Assembly (NCBI GenBank): GCA_964500445.1
Contig: CAZCOG010000025.1
Coordinates: forward strand, 1-64,000
Origin: Persicitalea sp964500445
GTDB taxonomy: Bacteria; Bacteroidota; Bacteroidia; Cytophagales; Spirosomataceae
Direction of reading: 5' to 3'
Length of the DNA: 64,000 bases
Under the pieces are notes generated by a model that was not told the origin of the DNA, did no database searches, and saw nothing but the letters and a program-made list of their open reading frames with translations. The position numbers and the translations under genes are program-made. Shown piece after piece: positions 1 to 9,600 of the stretch (its first letter is position 1; each line of letters begins with the position of its first letter).

Positions 1-2270
1 ATCTGCCGGGATTCGGGATCGATCGTCACCATGCCGTAGCCCGTGGCACGGTCGTAAATGATGGCGGGTTTGAGGCCCGTCAGGCGTGGACTGGCCGCTG
101 CGTGAACGGTAATTTTATTCTTGAAACCATCTTCAAATTTACCCGTATAGGCCGGATGCCCCGGCAAAGGCTGATGACTGGCGGGAAGAGTGGGCCACCA
201 GCGTCGGGGAAAAATATTGTTCAGCGCCGGACCGGCAAACGCAAAACCCGCGTCGTCGTGGGTGTCCACACCGTAGCGAACCACCGAACCGATGTGTTGA
301 TCGCCCGCCAGGTGTAGCGTGTACGCGCGTCGGATGATGTCCACGGCCCGGTTGCGCTTGCTGTGGGGCCAGCCGTTGGAGTCCATGTCACGGGTAGGTT
401 CGTCGCCGGGGATGTACTCTCCCAGGGGAGGAATCGGCAGGGTAGGGACCGCCGAATCGCCCGTGGAATTTTTGGGCAGGGTAGCCAGAGTGCAGAAATT
501 TGTCTGCGAGAGCAGGATTTTCATGCGGGCGCCGTGCTTCCAGTCGGCAGCCCATTCCTGCAAAAATTTTTCCTGTCGGGGGCCGAGCAGTTCGGCCTGG
601 GGCGCGTTCAGGTATTTTTCGTCCTTAAAATCGAGGTTGGTGATGAAACCATTCTGAATTCCCGCCGCCGCGGGAAAGATGTTCTTAGGGGCTGATTTGA
701 ACTTACGATCCTCGATAATTGCAAAACTCAGCGGCCCCCAGTTCCAATGGGTGTAGTACACGTCGATGCCCTGCTTGATGGGAGTCGGGTCGTAGGGGTC
801 AGGCAGGTGGCTGGTCTGGGTGTGATCTACCATTTTTACCCAATCAGGGTGCATCTTGTAGCCGCCCGAATCCTGACGAAGGTAGGCCGAACCTTCGGGG
901 ATAGCGGCTTTGCCCCCCTCACCCCATACGTTGCCGTGGTACACGTCGTGGTCGTCGGGAATAGTGATGCACGGGACATGCCGGAATACATCACGGTACG
1001 ACCAGCCGAACTGCTGCCATTTGCGCATGTAGTCCAGTATGGAGCGATCGAGGGTGGTGGCCTCTACGCCAAAGCCCCCCGTCACTTCGTAGAACTGATC
1101 GCCCAGAAAAAGTGCGGCGTCAATATTGTGATGAAGAATGTTATCCCGCAGGTCGGTATCAGGAAACCCGTGATCGGTGTTGCAGCTGAACAGGCCGAGC
1201 TTGATCGGCTGGTCGAAGGCGGGTTCAGGGCTGATACTACCTTCATAAAAATAGGGAATTGCCGCTTGGCCGTCTTTATGTCGGATACTAACCATCAGTC
1301 GGTAGGGAATGGCTTCGGTTTCCTGCCAGTCGGTTAGCCGGAAGGGCGCCACAAGGCTCACCGGATCGATTTGGTTTTTTGCCACGCGTTTCCACTCCCC
1401 ATCCCGTTTGAGTTCCAAAAGTACTTCCCGGTCAGCTTCATGCAGGGGCGCGCAGAGGGCCGATAGCTTCACGGTACCATTGTGTAGGGTATACTGGGCA
1501 AAATACAGCGGACCGTAGGTCCGGTCAGGGGTAGAAACCACTTTGGTGCCCGCTACCTGCCAGTTTTCAAACCGGGCCGAGGGTGTAAATTCCTGTTGCT
1601 GGTTGAGGTTGGCATGACTTACCAAAGCGATACCGCCCAGAAGATCGGCGGCCGCCACTGACTCGCTCACCGTTTCGGCCAGTACTTTATCACCTTCCCG
1701 AATTCGCAAAGTAAGCTGGTATTGATCATTCCCCTGAGGCTCGCCCCGGAGTTCGAGCGTAAGTACTTTGGATAAAGATTCGGCTGGGAGTAAAGAGTCG
1801 AGCGTTTTTTCGCCAACTACCCATTTGCCGTCCGCTCGTACTCCAACTAATAATCCTTTACCATAAATGGCCGCTGACCGGTAGTCGTCAATGGGGCCCT
1901 GACTGCCCACCCTAAAACCCAAGACATCGGCGGGTTCGTCGCGGTTCAAAAATCGAAAGTCAGTCGTGAAGACAAAGTCGCCGCGCTGCGACCCCAGCGC
2001 GTGGGTGAGCAGAGCCACCGAACGGTTGCGCCCCCGCACGTTGCATTGCAGGCCGCCGTTGTGCAGGTGCCAGTCCTGCAACCGGTTGGCCCACAACGCT
2101 TCCCCAATCCAGACGCGGTCGGGTAAGTCATGCCAGTTGCTCTGGTAGGGCGAAGAGGCGTAGTTTTCTTCTGAAAAGGAAGTGTTTTTTTGCCTTAAAG
2201 AATTGGGTGGAAGTACTGTCAGACTGGCGGAGGCCAGCAGAGAGTTTTCAAGGAAAGTACGGCGTTTCAT
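1..2270 (-). CDS. PhoD-like metallophosphatase, 3' end outside window
   Basis: A reading frame without stops runs from the ATG at 2270 (minus) to the window edge, 756 codons visible. The N-terminus MKRRTFLENSLLASA is a twin-arginine (Tat) signal, so a folded metalloenzyme is probably exported to the periplasm. A beta-rich first part of about 350 residues is followed by the catalytic part: SCNTDHGFPDTDLRDNI, ALFLGDQFYE (metal-binding D and Q), IPDDHDVYHGNVWGEGG (the PhoD DDHDxxxxN signature) and LHLAGDQHIGSVVRYG. PhoD-family enzymes are Ca/Fe-dependent phosphomono- or diesterases. It lies 151 nt downstream of the FMN_bind-like gene and is co-oriented with the SusCD operon, so it probably belongs to that locus. 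The substrate cannot be read from sequence. The true C-terminus is not visible. Confidence 0.88.
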   Translation of the reverse strand, partial: MKRRTFLENSLLASASLTVLPPNSLRQKNTSFSEENYASSPYQSNWHDLPDRVWIGEALWANRLQDWHLHNGGLQCNVRGRNRSVALLTHALGSQRGDFVFTTDFRFLNRDEPADVLGFRVGSQGPIDDYRSAAIYGKGLLVGVRADGKWVVGEKTLDSLLPAESLSKVLTLELRGEPQGNDQYQLTLRIREGDKVLAETVSESVAAADLLGGIALVSHANLNQQQEFTPSARFENWQVAGTKVVSTPDRTYGPLYFAQYTLHNGTVKLSALCAPLHEADREVLLELKRDGEWKRVAKNQIDPVSLVAPFRLTDWQETEAIPYRLMVSIRHKDGQAAIPYFYEGSISPEPAFDQPIKLGLFSCNTDHGFPDTDLRDNILHHNIDAALFLGDQFYEVTGGFGVEATTLDRSILDYMRKWQQFGWSYRDVFRHVPCITIPDDHDVYHGNVWGEGGKAAIPEGSAYLRQDSGGYKMHPDWVKMVDHTQTSHLPDPYDPTPIKQGIDVYYTHWNWGPLSFAIIEDRKFKSAPKNIFPAAAGIQNGFITNLDFKDEKYLNAPQAELLGPRQEKFLQEWAADWKHGARMKILLSQTNFCTLATLPKNSTGDSAVPTLPIPPLGEYIPGDEPTRDMDSNGWPHSKRNRAVDIIRRAYTLHLAGDQHIGSVVRYGVDTHDDAGFAFAGPALNNIFPRRWWPTLPASHQPLPGHPAYTGKFEDGFKNKITVHAAASPRLTGLKPAIIYDRATGYGMVTIDPESRQ

Positions 2271-2421
2271 GCAGAAAGTCGGTGAATCAGGTAGTTTCTG
2301 AGAGTATTCTAATTCCGGGTCAGAAAGGGTGGCCAGGTGAGAATCGTTGCGAAATGGTTATCCCCGAAAGCGTTCGGGAAGCCTGGTTTACTGCTTTTTG
2401 ACCTTATGAAATCGTCTTAAA

Positions 2422-3588
2422 CTACTCTTCTCCGGTTAGATTATTCTCAGGCTTGTACTGACTAAGCCGCTTTTGCACGCCTGCATCCCGGGAATTTGCC
2501 TGTTTGAGAAAGGTGTAGGCTTTCTTTGAAATAAAAGGATTTTTAACCAGTAACAAATCAGACACGTACCGACAGGTTTCGGCATCGGTGCTGTGGTGCC
2601 GGAGGAACAAATCCAGAACATTGGAGGTCACTTGTCCGCTGAAAGAACTGAGGTTTTTGGCCAATAGCATCCGGGCTTTTTCGTCGAGCGTGGGTGCTTC
2701 GTTGAGTTTGGAAAGCAGGAGCTTCTGAGTGCTGTAATTTGCTTCAAGGAGTTTCTGAACCAGGGTAGTTTGCAAAGTACTTAATTCCAGATCGGTCGGG
2801 GGAATTGAATGCAGGGCTCGTTCGGTGAGGTTATAGTCTTTGCCATCGATGTAAGACAACACCCTCTGTCGCAGCGCGGGGGTTGGGCTTATGAATCCAT
2901 TGATATGATTCAGCGCCCAGATTTTATCGCTGGGATGGTCGCTGTTCAGGATAAGCTGGATGAGTTCGGGTGTGAGTTTCTGGCAGGTTAGAGTTTCTGC
3001 CTTCTGCTTAGCCGTACCGTACACGAGATGCCAGAGTTTGTAGGTAGTGAAAGCAGCCCCCTCGACGACGTGTTCCAGCACATTAGCCGATGTAGCGCCT
3101 GACACGGCATCCACCTTTTCGTAGGTTGAATCCGCTTGGGGAACGATTTCGTTGTAGTGGAAACTACTCAGGGCCGATAAGGAATCCGTCAGGATGGCAT
3201 GGAGGCGCTGGTATTCTTTTTCCGTAAAGGGTTCGTGGTCGTACTTGCTGAGGAATTCCTTTTCGGGCAACTCGAATCCCAGGTACCTTCCCGTCACATT
3301 CCAGCGCAAAGTAATATCCAGCGGCCGGCATTTATTATCAAAACAGACTCCAGTCCGTAAGTGCCGGGCGTAGCTGATGGGGTACCCTTCCTTCGACAAG
3401 TACTGGACCAGGGTGTCATTAGCGATGTCGTCGCCGAAATCCAGAACATGATACACGGTCGTGTCAACCGGGAGTGGCAGGGTAGGGGGATGCGAATACC
3501 GAATCCTGCCGGAAGGGTAATACCCCGACAGGATCAGTATCCCGATAAAAAGGAAAACGCTCGTTCTGGTGATGGTGTTTGAAGCCAT
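2422..3588 (-). CDS. Secreted FMN_bind-like protein with C-terminal helical repeats
   Basis: 388 residues. A hydrophobic N-terminal segment (residues 9-24) acts as signal or anchor. Residues 40-175 resemble an FMN-binding domain and end in DAVSGATS (160-167), an exact fit to the D-x-x-[ST]-G-A-T motif in which ApbE-type transferases attach FMN to the Thr, here Thr166. A cysteine pair, C82 and C87 (VCFDNKC), lies inside this part. Residues 195-388 are Leu-rich helical repeats that look HEAT-like. The gene starts 17 nt after the FAD-dependent oxidoreductase, implying co-transcription and perhaps electron exchange. What is seen is the motif, signal and repeats; flavinylation and partnership are inferred. 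The domain call rests on one short motif, so a different fold is possible. No ApbE gene lies in the window. Confidence 0.72.
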   Translation of the reverse strand: MASNTITRTSVFLFIGILILSGYYPSGRIRYSHPPTLPLPVDTTVYHVLDFGDDIANDTLVQYLSKEGYPISYARHLRTGVCFDNKCRPLDITLRWNVTGRYLGFELPEKEFLSKYDHEPFTEKEYQRLHAILTDSLSALSSFHYNEIVPQADSTYEKVDAVSGATSANVLEHVVEGAAFTTYKLWHLVYGTAKQKAETLTCQKLTPELIQLILNSDHPSDKIWALNHINGFISPTPALRQRVLSYIDGKDYNLTERALHSIPPTDLELSTLQTTLVQKLLEANYSTQKLLLSKLNEAPTLDEKARMLLAKNLSSFSGQVTSNVLDLFLRHHSTDAETCRYVSDLLLVKNPFISKKAYTFLKQANSRDAGVQKRLSQYKPENNLTGEE

Positions 3589-3605
3589 TTTTACAATAAA
3601 AAGTA

Positions 3606-4988
3606 CTACACCAAACCCGGCACAATGCCCCCGTGCGATTCGATGAGGTTTTTGAGCTCGCCGAAAGGTACCTCCAGCGGCGTAGTGCCGTGCGTGTGCG
3701 CCAGTACGGCCGCCGCCGCCGCGGCCTGTCCCATGCCCATCGACGACGCCTGTACCCGCAGGGCCGAGTTAGCCAGCCGGTCGCTGCTGACGCAACGCCC
3801 CGCCACAATGAGGTTTCGGCTGTTTTTAGGTACCAGCGCCCGCAAAGGAATGGTAGGTACTACGCCTTCGTTTAAGTGCTTGGGAATGATGCCTTTCTCG
3901 TCGTGCAGGTCGATGGGGTAGTAGGAATAGGAAACAGCATCATCAAACATTTTACCGGTCACGTAATCTTCGTGCGTAATTTGATAGTGTCCGTCGATCC
4001 GGTAGGTTTCCCGCACGGCGGTTTCGTTCTGGACGTCGATGATTTTCAGCTTTTCCAGATTGGGCAAAGTACGAAGGAAACGCACCGTATTCAATAGCGA
4101 GGCCCGGCCTTTGATATTGGCAAGCGTGTGTGACTCCGAGGTAGTAGAATCGGCGTTCATTACGTGGCTGATGTTATCGCCCCGGCTTTTAAGCAGACCG
4201 ATCACATTATTCCGGAACTCGTACTTGTCGAGGGTACCTTTTTTTATTTCCTCCTGGTACTTCTCCTTGATCAGATTCAGGTCCAGGCTTTCGAAATCGT
4301 ATCCACCAATCTGAAACATTAAGGAGCCTGGCTGCGTGACTTCCTCCCGAAGTACCGGGTACCCGGCCAAGGTCGTGGCGAAGGCGTTACCGGTACAGTC
4401 GATCAGTTGATTGCACTGGATCTCGGTGTTTATTCCTTTTCCTATGGTTTCCACCAGCCAGCCGTTTTTCTGGGGCGTTATTTTGGTAGGTGTTTCGTAA
4501 AAACGGATATGTACCCCGGCCTGCACGCATTTTTCTTCAATAAGCATCGCATAAAGCTGACCATTGAGCCGAACTTGGTGCCGGGGGTGATTCTTGCCGT
4601 GAGGAATAGAAAAATTGGGTAGAACGTCATCGTTTAGGTCGACGGCTTCTTTGACTAATTCCCAACCGATACCGGAAATCACCTGCTTGCCCCAGGCAAA
4701 AAAGATCCCCGGATAGGCCACGCCGCCGGTGGTAGTGGTACCCCCCAACTGGCTGACGTTCTCGACCAGAATCGTTTTTTTGCCGGCCCGTCCCGCCTGA
4801 ATGGAGGCGATGACACCAGCCGTGCCGCCGCCGATCACCAGAATGTCGGTTTTCAGCGTTTGCTTTTTGATAGAATAAAAGGCGTTGACAGGTACCTCCT
4901 TCTCTTTGAGCAAAAAGTCTTTCGATGATATACCTAGCGAGATGGAGCCGAGTGAAGCTAGGGCTGAGCGTCTTTTCATTTTTGTCAT
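3606..4988 (-). CDS. Exported FAD-dependent oxidoreductase (FAD_oxidored family)
   Basis: 460 residues. The N-terminus MTKMKRRSALASLGSISLG has a paired arginine and looks like a Tat signal; ATG 4979 (MKRRS) is an alternative start. A Rossmann dinucleotide-binding motif, DILVIGGGTAGVIASIQAGR, begins near residue 48, and the second FAD contact is the C-terminal NLIVAGRCVSSDRLANSALR. This arrangement is typical of the FAD_oxidored family (Pfam PF12831), found in Bacteroidota and Planctomycetota carbohydrate loci. It sits between SusD (149 nt upstream, across a repeat element) and the FMN_bind-like protein (17 nt downstream). Export through Tat would deliver it folded with bound FAD. It probably oxidises or reduces a ligand handled by the SusCD pair; the substrate is unknown. 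Confidence 0.85.
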   Translation of the reverse strand: MTKMKRRSALASLGSISLGISSKDFLLKEKEVPVNAFYSIKKQTLKTDILVIGGGTAGVIASIQAGRAGKKTILVENVSQLGGTTTTGGVAYPGIFFAWGKQVISGIGWELVKEAVDLNDDVLPNFSIPHGKNHPRHQVRLNGQLYAMLIEEKCVQAGVHIRFYETPTKITPQKNGWLVETIGKGINTEIQCNQLIDCTGNAFATTLAGYPVLREEVTQPGSLMFQIGGYDFESLDLNLIKEKYQEEIKKGTLDKYEFRNNVIGLLKSRGDNISHVMNADSTTSESHTLANIKGRASLLNTVRFLRTLPNLEKLKIIDVQNETAVRETYRIDGHYQITHEDYVTGKMFDDAVSYSYYPIDLHDEKGIIPKHLNEGVVPTIPLRALVPKNSRNLIVAGRCVSSDRLANSALRVQASSMGMGQAAAAAAVLAHTHGTTPLEVPFGELKNLIESHGGIVPGLV

Positions 4989-5002
4989 AATGGAAATAAA
5001 GA

Positions 5003-5127
5003 GGTATTAGGTTGTTAGGTATTAGGATTCAAGGTGACCAGTATAACTGCATATTGTGGTTGCTATAGTCATAATTGATAGACTGCTGCACAAGGTATTA
5101 TAACCTAAATCCTAACAGCCTAACCCC
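5003..5127. repeat. Inverted pair of TTAGG-type short-period repeats
   Basis: The left arm (5003-5029) is a quasi-tandem series with TTAG recurring every 7-8 nt. The right arm (5101-5127) is its inverse, with CCTAA recurring at the same spacing. The arms match at 20 of 27 positions across a 71-nt spacer. The pair fills the gap between the SusD stop and the FAD oxidoreductase start. No coding potential is seen. It could fold in the mRNA or be a decayed mobile repeat. Confidence 0.6.
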
Positions 5128-5137
5128 TGATGGCTAC

Positions 5138-6619
5138 TCAGTAGCCCGGATTTTGATCCGTAGCCGGGTCCAGGGCTTCATTGAAATTCAGTTCCGATAC
5201 CGGAATGGGCCAGAGCATGTGTTTATCAGCTACGTCGATTCCCTTGACGGCTTTGATGGCTTCCTTTACTTTGCCAATCCGTTTCAGATCGAGGTAGCGC
5301 TTACCCAAATATAAAAATTCGTAGGCCCGCTCCTGAATCACCCGATCAATGAAGGTGGCAGGCGTGAAATCGGCCACTTTGAAATCCACCGTGGAAGGGC
5401 TGGCAGGTACTTTGCCGTAGGCGCGGCGATGCACCCGGTTGAGCGCTTCCATCGCTTCGGGCGTAATGCTATTTCCGGCTCGGACGGCAGCTTCGGCGTA
5501 GATAAGCAGTACGTCGTTCAGGCCGTATACCGGATCGTCGTTCCCGGCACCCCGCTGACTGATGGCGTTGGCATCGGCGAATTTTGCGCTGATGAGCGTG
5601 TTGGCGCCCAGCCCGATATTGACGGGTTGCCAAAGCGCTTTTCGAATGTCGCCACTGTCCCAGTTTTTATAGAACGATTCGGTGGTGAAACCATATACCA
5701 CGTAGGCCCCGCCAAAGTTGAATAAATTGGTACTGGGATGGTTAGTGATCCAGAGCATGTAGTTACCCTGATCGATCTGCCGGGTATATTTCAGGTAAAA
5801 AATCTCCTCGGTAGTACTGACCAGATCGGGGCCGAATACTTTGGTTTGAAAATCGCTGACCGACTGCACAGGTACCAGCGAAAACTTATTGCTTTTGATC
5901 ACATCATCGGCTTTGTCACGGGCTTCGGCGTATTTTTCGAGAGTCAGGTATACATCGGCCAGCAGGGTTTTAGCCGCCCATTTAGACGGTTTGCCTACTT
6001 TGGCAGCCTGGTCGGGTAGTTTCTGTTCAGCTTCCAGCAGGTCGGCGACGATGAGGGCGTATACCTCCTCGGGGGTACTTTTCCTGAGGTCGGTTTCGGT
6101 CATGTTGGCCTCGGTGCGCAAAGGTACCCCCGCCCAGTTGCGTACCAGCTGGAAGTAGTTGAAGGCGCGGAGAAATTTGGCTTCGGCCACGTTTTTATCA
6201 ATATCGGCCTGACTAATGGAGGTACCATTCGGCGCGTTGGCAATCACCAGATTCGCATTGCGGATGCTCAGGTAAAAGGCATTCCACAGACCCGCCACGC
6301 GGTTGATGTTGGCATCGTTCAGGCCCTTGTGCTCATGCAGGGGTGTCCAACTACCCCGGCCGTAGGCATAGTCGGCCTGGCATTCCAGGGTGGTTTCGTA
6401 CACCGTATAGTTGGTACCCCGCAGGGGAATATAGATGGCATTCACGGCGGCTTCGACTTCTTCGGCGGTGTTGAAGAAATTCTCGACCACGATGAATTTA
6501 GGATTCTCTTCGAGAGCGTCTTCGCAGGCACCCAGCGAAACCAGCAGGGTCAGGCAAAGCAGGATTTTTCCTGGATAAAAAGTGGCTGGCCGGCGGCTAT
6601 ATATTTTTGACTTTTTCAT
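5138..6619 (-). CDS. SusD/RagB-family outer-membrane lipoprotein
   Basis: 493 residues from the ATG at 6619; a longer frame to 6679 opens with a non-ATG codon and overlaps susC, so the ATG is preferred. The signal peptide ends in a lipobox, SLGAC, with Cys32 as lipidation site. Then come the helical SusD N-terminal region (EAEVNAIYIPLRG-type, RNANLVIANAP, AKFLRAFNYFQLVRNWAGVP) and the C-terminal SusD domain (EALNRVHRRAYGKVP, RVIQERAYEFLYLGKRYLDLKR), closing with LDPATDQNPGY. SusD proteins lie over the SusC barrel at the cell surface and capture ligand. It starts 46 nt after susC. The ligand is not evident. Confidence 0.95.
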   Translation of the reverse strand: MKKSKIYSRRPATFYPGKILLCLTLLVSLGACEDALEENPKFIVVENFFNTAEEVEAAVNAIYIPLRGTNYTVYETTLECQADYAYGRGSWTPLHEHKGLNDANINRVAGLWNAFYLSIRNANLVIANAPNGTSISQADIDKNVAEAKFLRAFNYFQLVRNWAGVPLRTEANMTETDLRKSTPEEVYALIVADLLEAEQKLPDQAAKVGKPSKWAAKTLLADVYLTLEKYAEARDKADDVIKSNKFSLVPVQSVSDFQTKVFGPDLVSTTEEIFYLKYTRQIDQGNYMLWITNHPSTNLFNFGGAYVVYGFTTESFYKNWDSGDIRKALWQPVNIGLGANTLISAKFADANAISQRGAGNDDPVYGLNDVLLIYAEAAVRAGNSITPEAMEALNRVHRRAYGKVPASPSTVDFKVADFTPATFIDRVIQERAYEFLYLGKRYLDLKRIGKVKEAIKAVKGIDVADKHMLWPIPVSELNFNEALDPATDQNPGY

Positions 6620-6665
6620 GATTTTCTGATTTGGAATGATTAATCGAGCGGCAGGAAAGGGTGCA

Positions 6666-9600
6666 TTAAAACCCAACACGTAGTCCGACGGTGGTTGATT
6701 TGGCCGTTGGGTAGCTGTTCCAGTCGATCCCCTGCATGGTAGAATTGGCCCCGCCGCGCGAATTCACCTCCGGGTCCCACCAGGAGTAGTTGGTGAGGGT
6801 CAGTAAGTTCTGCCCGCTTACGTAGATCTGCGCACTCCGCAGCCAGTTGATGCCCCATTTTTCGACCGGAGCGTTGTAGGCCAGTTGAATATTCCGCAGC
6901 CGCAAATAGGAACCATCCTCCACGAAGCGGTCGGACACCCGGGCGTTGGTGTTGCGGCTGATCAAGGGGTACTTTGAATTGGGGTTTTCGGGCGTCCAGC
7001 TATTCAGAAAAACGTCCCGGGTCATGTTGAGCCCAAAACCATGATCCATGGTATTCACAATAGAGCTTACGTTGAGCAGGTCATTTCCCTGTACCCCCTG
7101 CAAAAACAGCGTGAGATCGAAACCTTTGTACGACATCGAGGAATTGAGACCGTAGATAAATTTTGGATTGGGATTTCCGATGAAGGTTTTGTCGTTCTGG
7201 TTGATGGTGCCGTTGCCGTCCAGATCCTGATAAGTAATGCGCCCCTGCTCATTGTATCCCTCTTCAAGGTACCCCCAAAAACTACCGATGGGGTGCCCTT
7301 CCCGCAGAATGCCGGTCACGTCGTTGATCACCACGACATTGACATTGCCACCTAAGATATCTTCCCCGCCGTACAGCTTCACCACTTTATTTCGATTGAT
7401 CGAAAGGTTGGCGTTGAGGTTCCACTTGAAAGCCCCGGTCAGCACACGGCCATCCAGCCCAAGTTCAAAGCCTTTGTTCTGTACCTGCCCGATGTTTTGG
7501 AAAGTGGTAGTAAAACCCAGCGAAGAAGGCAGAATCACGGTGTTCAGCAGATCACGGGTATTCTTGATGTAGTAGTCGGCCGTAAACAGCAACCGATTTT
7601 TGAACAGACCCAGGTCAACGCCAAAATCAATCTGTTCGGTAGTTTCCCATTTCAGATTACCGGGTAAACGGGTACCGGGTGAGAAGGCGGTGTACATGGC
7701 GTCGTCAAACACCGTCCGACTGGCGTTAAGCTCGTTGAGGGTAGCGTAAGCGGCGATGGCCTGGCTACCGGTCAAACCCCAGCTGGCGCGTAGCTTAAGT
7801 TCAGAAATATCAGGGCTGTTCTGCAGGAAACTCTCATTGGCCACTTTCCAGGCCACGGCTGCTGAGGGAAAGTACCCCCATTTGTTGCCGGGACTATACC
7901 GTGACGACCCATCGCGGCGGATGCTGGCCGTCAACAGGTACTTATCGGCATAGCTGTAATTAGCCCGCCCCAGGTACGAAACGAGTACTGATTTGGAGTA
8001 GCCCGATGACGGAATGCCGGGGGTGATGGACGATCCGAGATCGAAAGTTTCGGTGATGTCGCTCAGGAAACCGTTACCACTTCCGCCCAGGGTTTTGGTG
8101 GTAAAATCCTGGTAAGTGAAACCCGCCACCGCCGAAAAACTATGCAATTGGTTGAATGTCTTGGTATAGCTAACCGTGTTTTCATTGAGCAGGCTCGTAA
8201 ACTGGTACGAACTAACGCTGGCCCGTCCCGGTGAATTGAAGAAATTGCGGGTAGTGTACTCGTCGGTACGGTCGTCCTGGTTTTCAATACCGCCCGCTAT
8301 TTTTATCGTCAATTCGGGAATGGGATTGAAAATCAGCGCGGCGTTGGTCAGGATGCGGTTGGCATTGATTTGCCTGCTTTGTTCATTGATGAAATTCAGC
8401 GGGTTGATCAAGTCCGTAGCCACGAAAGGATAAGCGATGGCCAGTTTCCGATAGGTACCATCTTCATTGTAAGGTGTAAGCGTAGGCGGGGCCGAGAGCG
8501 CCGCCGAAATCATGGAATTTCCTCGTGAACCACCCTCACTATCCCGACGATCGGTTTTCAGCCGCGACAGGGTGTTGGATAACGTCATGCTGAATTTCTT
8601 GCTCACCTGGTGATTGATATTGGTACGCAACGAATACCGGTTGTAATCGCTGCCTTTGATAATCCCTTCCTGCCCAAAGTAGCTTCCCGATACCGAAAAC
8701 TGGGTTTTGTCGTTCCCGCCGTTGATGTTCAGCGAAGTAGTTTTCATGGGGGCTTTCTGAAAAACCAAATCCTGCCAGTCGAAGCCTTCGCCGAAGGCAT
8801 TGACCTGATCCTGCGTAAAATAAGGGGCCAAATTGTCATTGACTGCCTGCTGATTATAAAAAGTGGCGTACTCCCGGCCATTCATCAGGTCCAGCTTCTT
8901 GCGCAGCGTCTGCTGGCTGTAGCTGGTCTCAAAGTCGACCTTCGTGCGTCCCGTTTTTCCTTGTTTGGTTGTGATGATTACTACCCCATTGGCACCGCGC
9001 GACCCGTAGATGGCCGTGGCGGAGGCATCTTTCAATACTTCCACGCTCTCGATGTCGGCGTTGTTGAGTATGGTCGGGTTACTGCCAAAAATCGGAAAAC
9101 CATCCACCACGTACAGCGGCTCGTTGCTGCCTTGGATGGAATTGGTACCCCGGATGCGCACGCTGATGCCGCCGCCGGGAGCGCCCGTATTCTGCGTCAC
9201 CTGCACCCCGGCCGCCCGACCCGAAAGCGCCTGCAGCGGATTGGCCGTGGGGAAGCTGTTGATTTCTTCGGCTTTCACCTGCGCCACCGAACCCGTCAGG
9301 TCACTCTTTTTTACGGTGCCGTAGCCCACTACGACCACTTCTTCCAGCGCCTTCGTATCAGTTGCAAGACTTATATTGAGGCGGGTGCGGTCACCTACCG
9401 CTACTTCCTGCGCCACGTAACCTACAAAGCTGAATACCAGCACAGCACTTTGGTCAGGTACTTCGAGGGAAAAAAGCCCCTCCTGATTGGTTGTTGTTCC
9501 TCGTTGGGTTCCTTTTATTAAAATGCTCACGCCTGGTAGCGCCAGGCCATCTTCGTCGGTTACCTTGCCCGTAATGATTTGCTCCAACTGTTTTTGTAAC

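Noticed and set aside
747..1337. 196-codon plus-strand open frame
   Set aside because: It is opposite the PhoD-like gene, which carries the DDHD signature in its own frame.
8610..9521. 303-codon plus-strand open frame
   Set aside because: It lies opposite the plug and N-terminal region of susC, which has clear domain motifs on the minus strand; the plus-strand product shows none.
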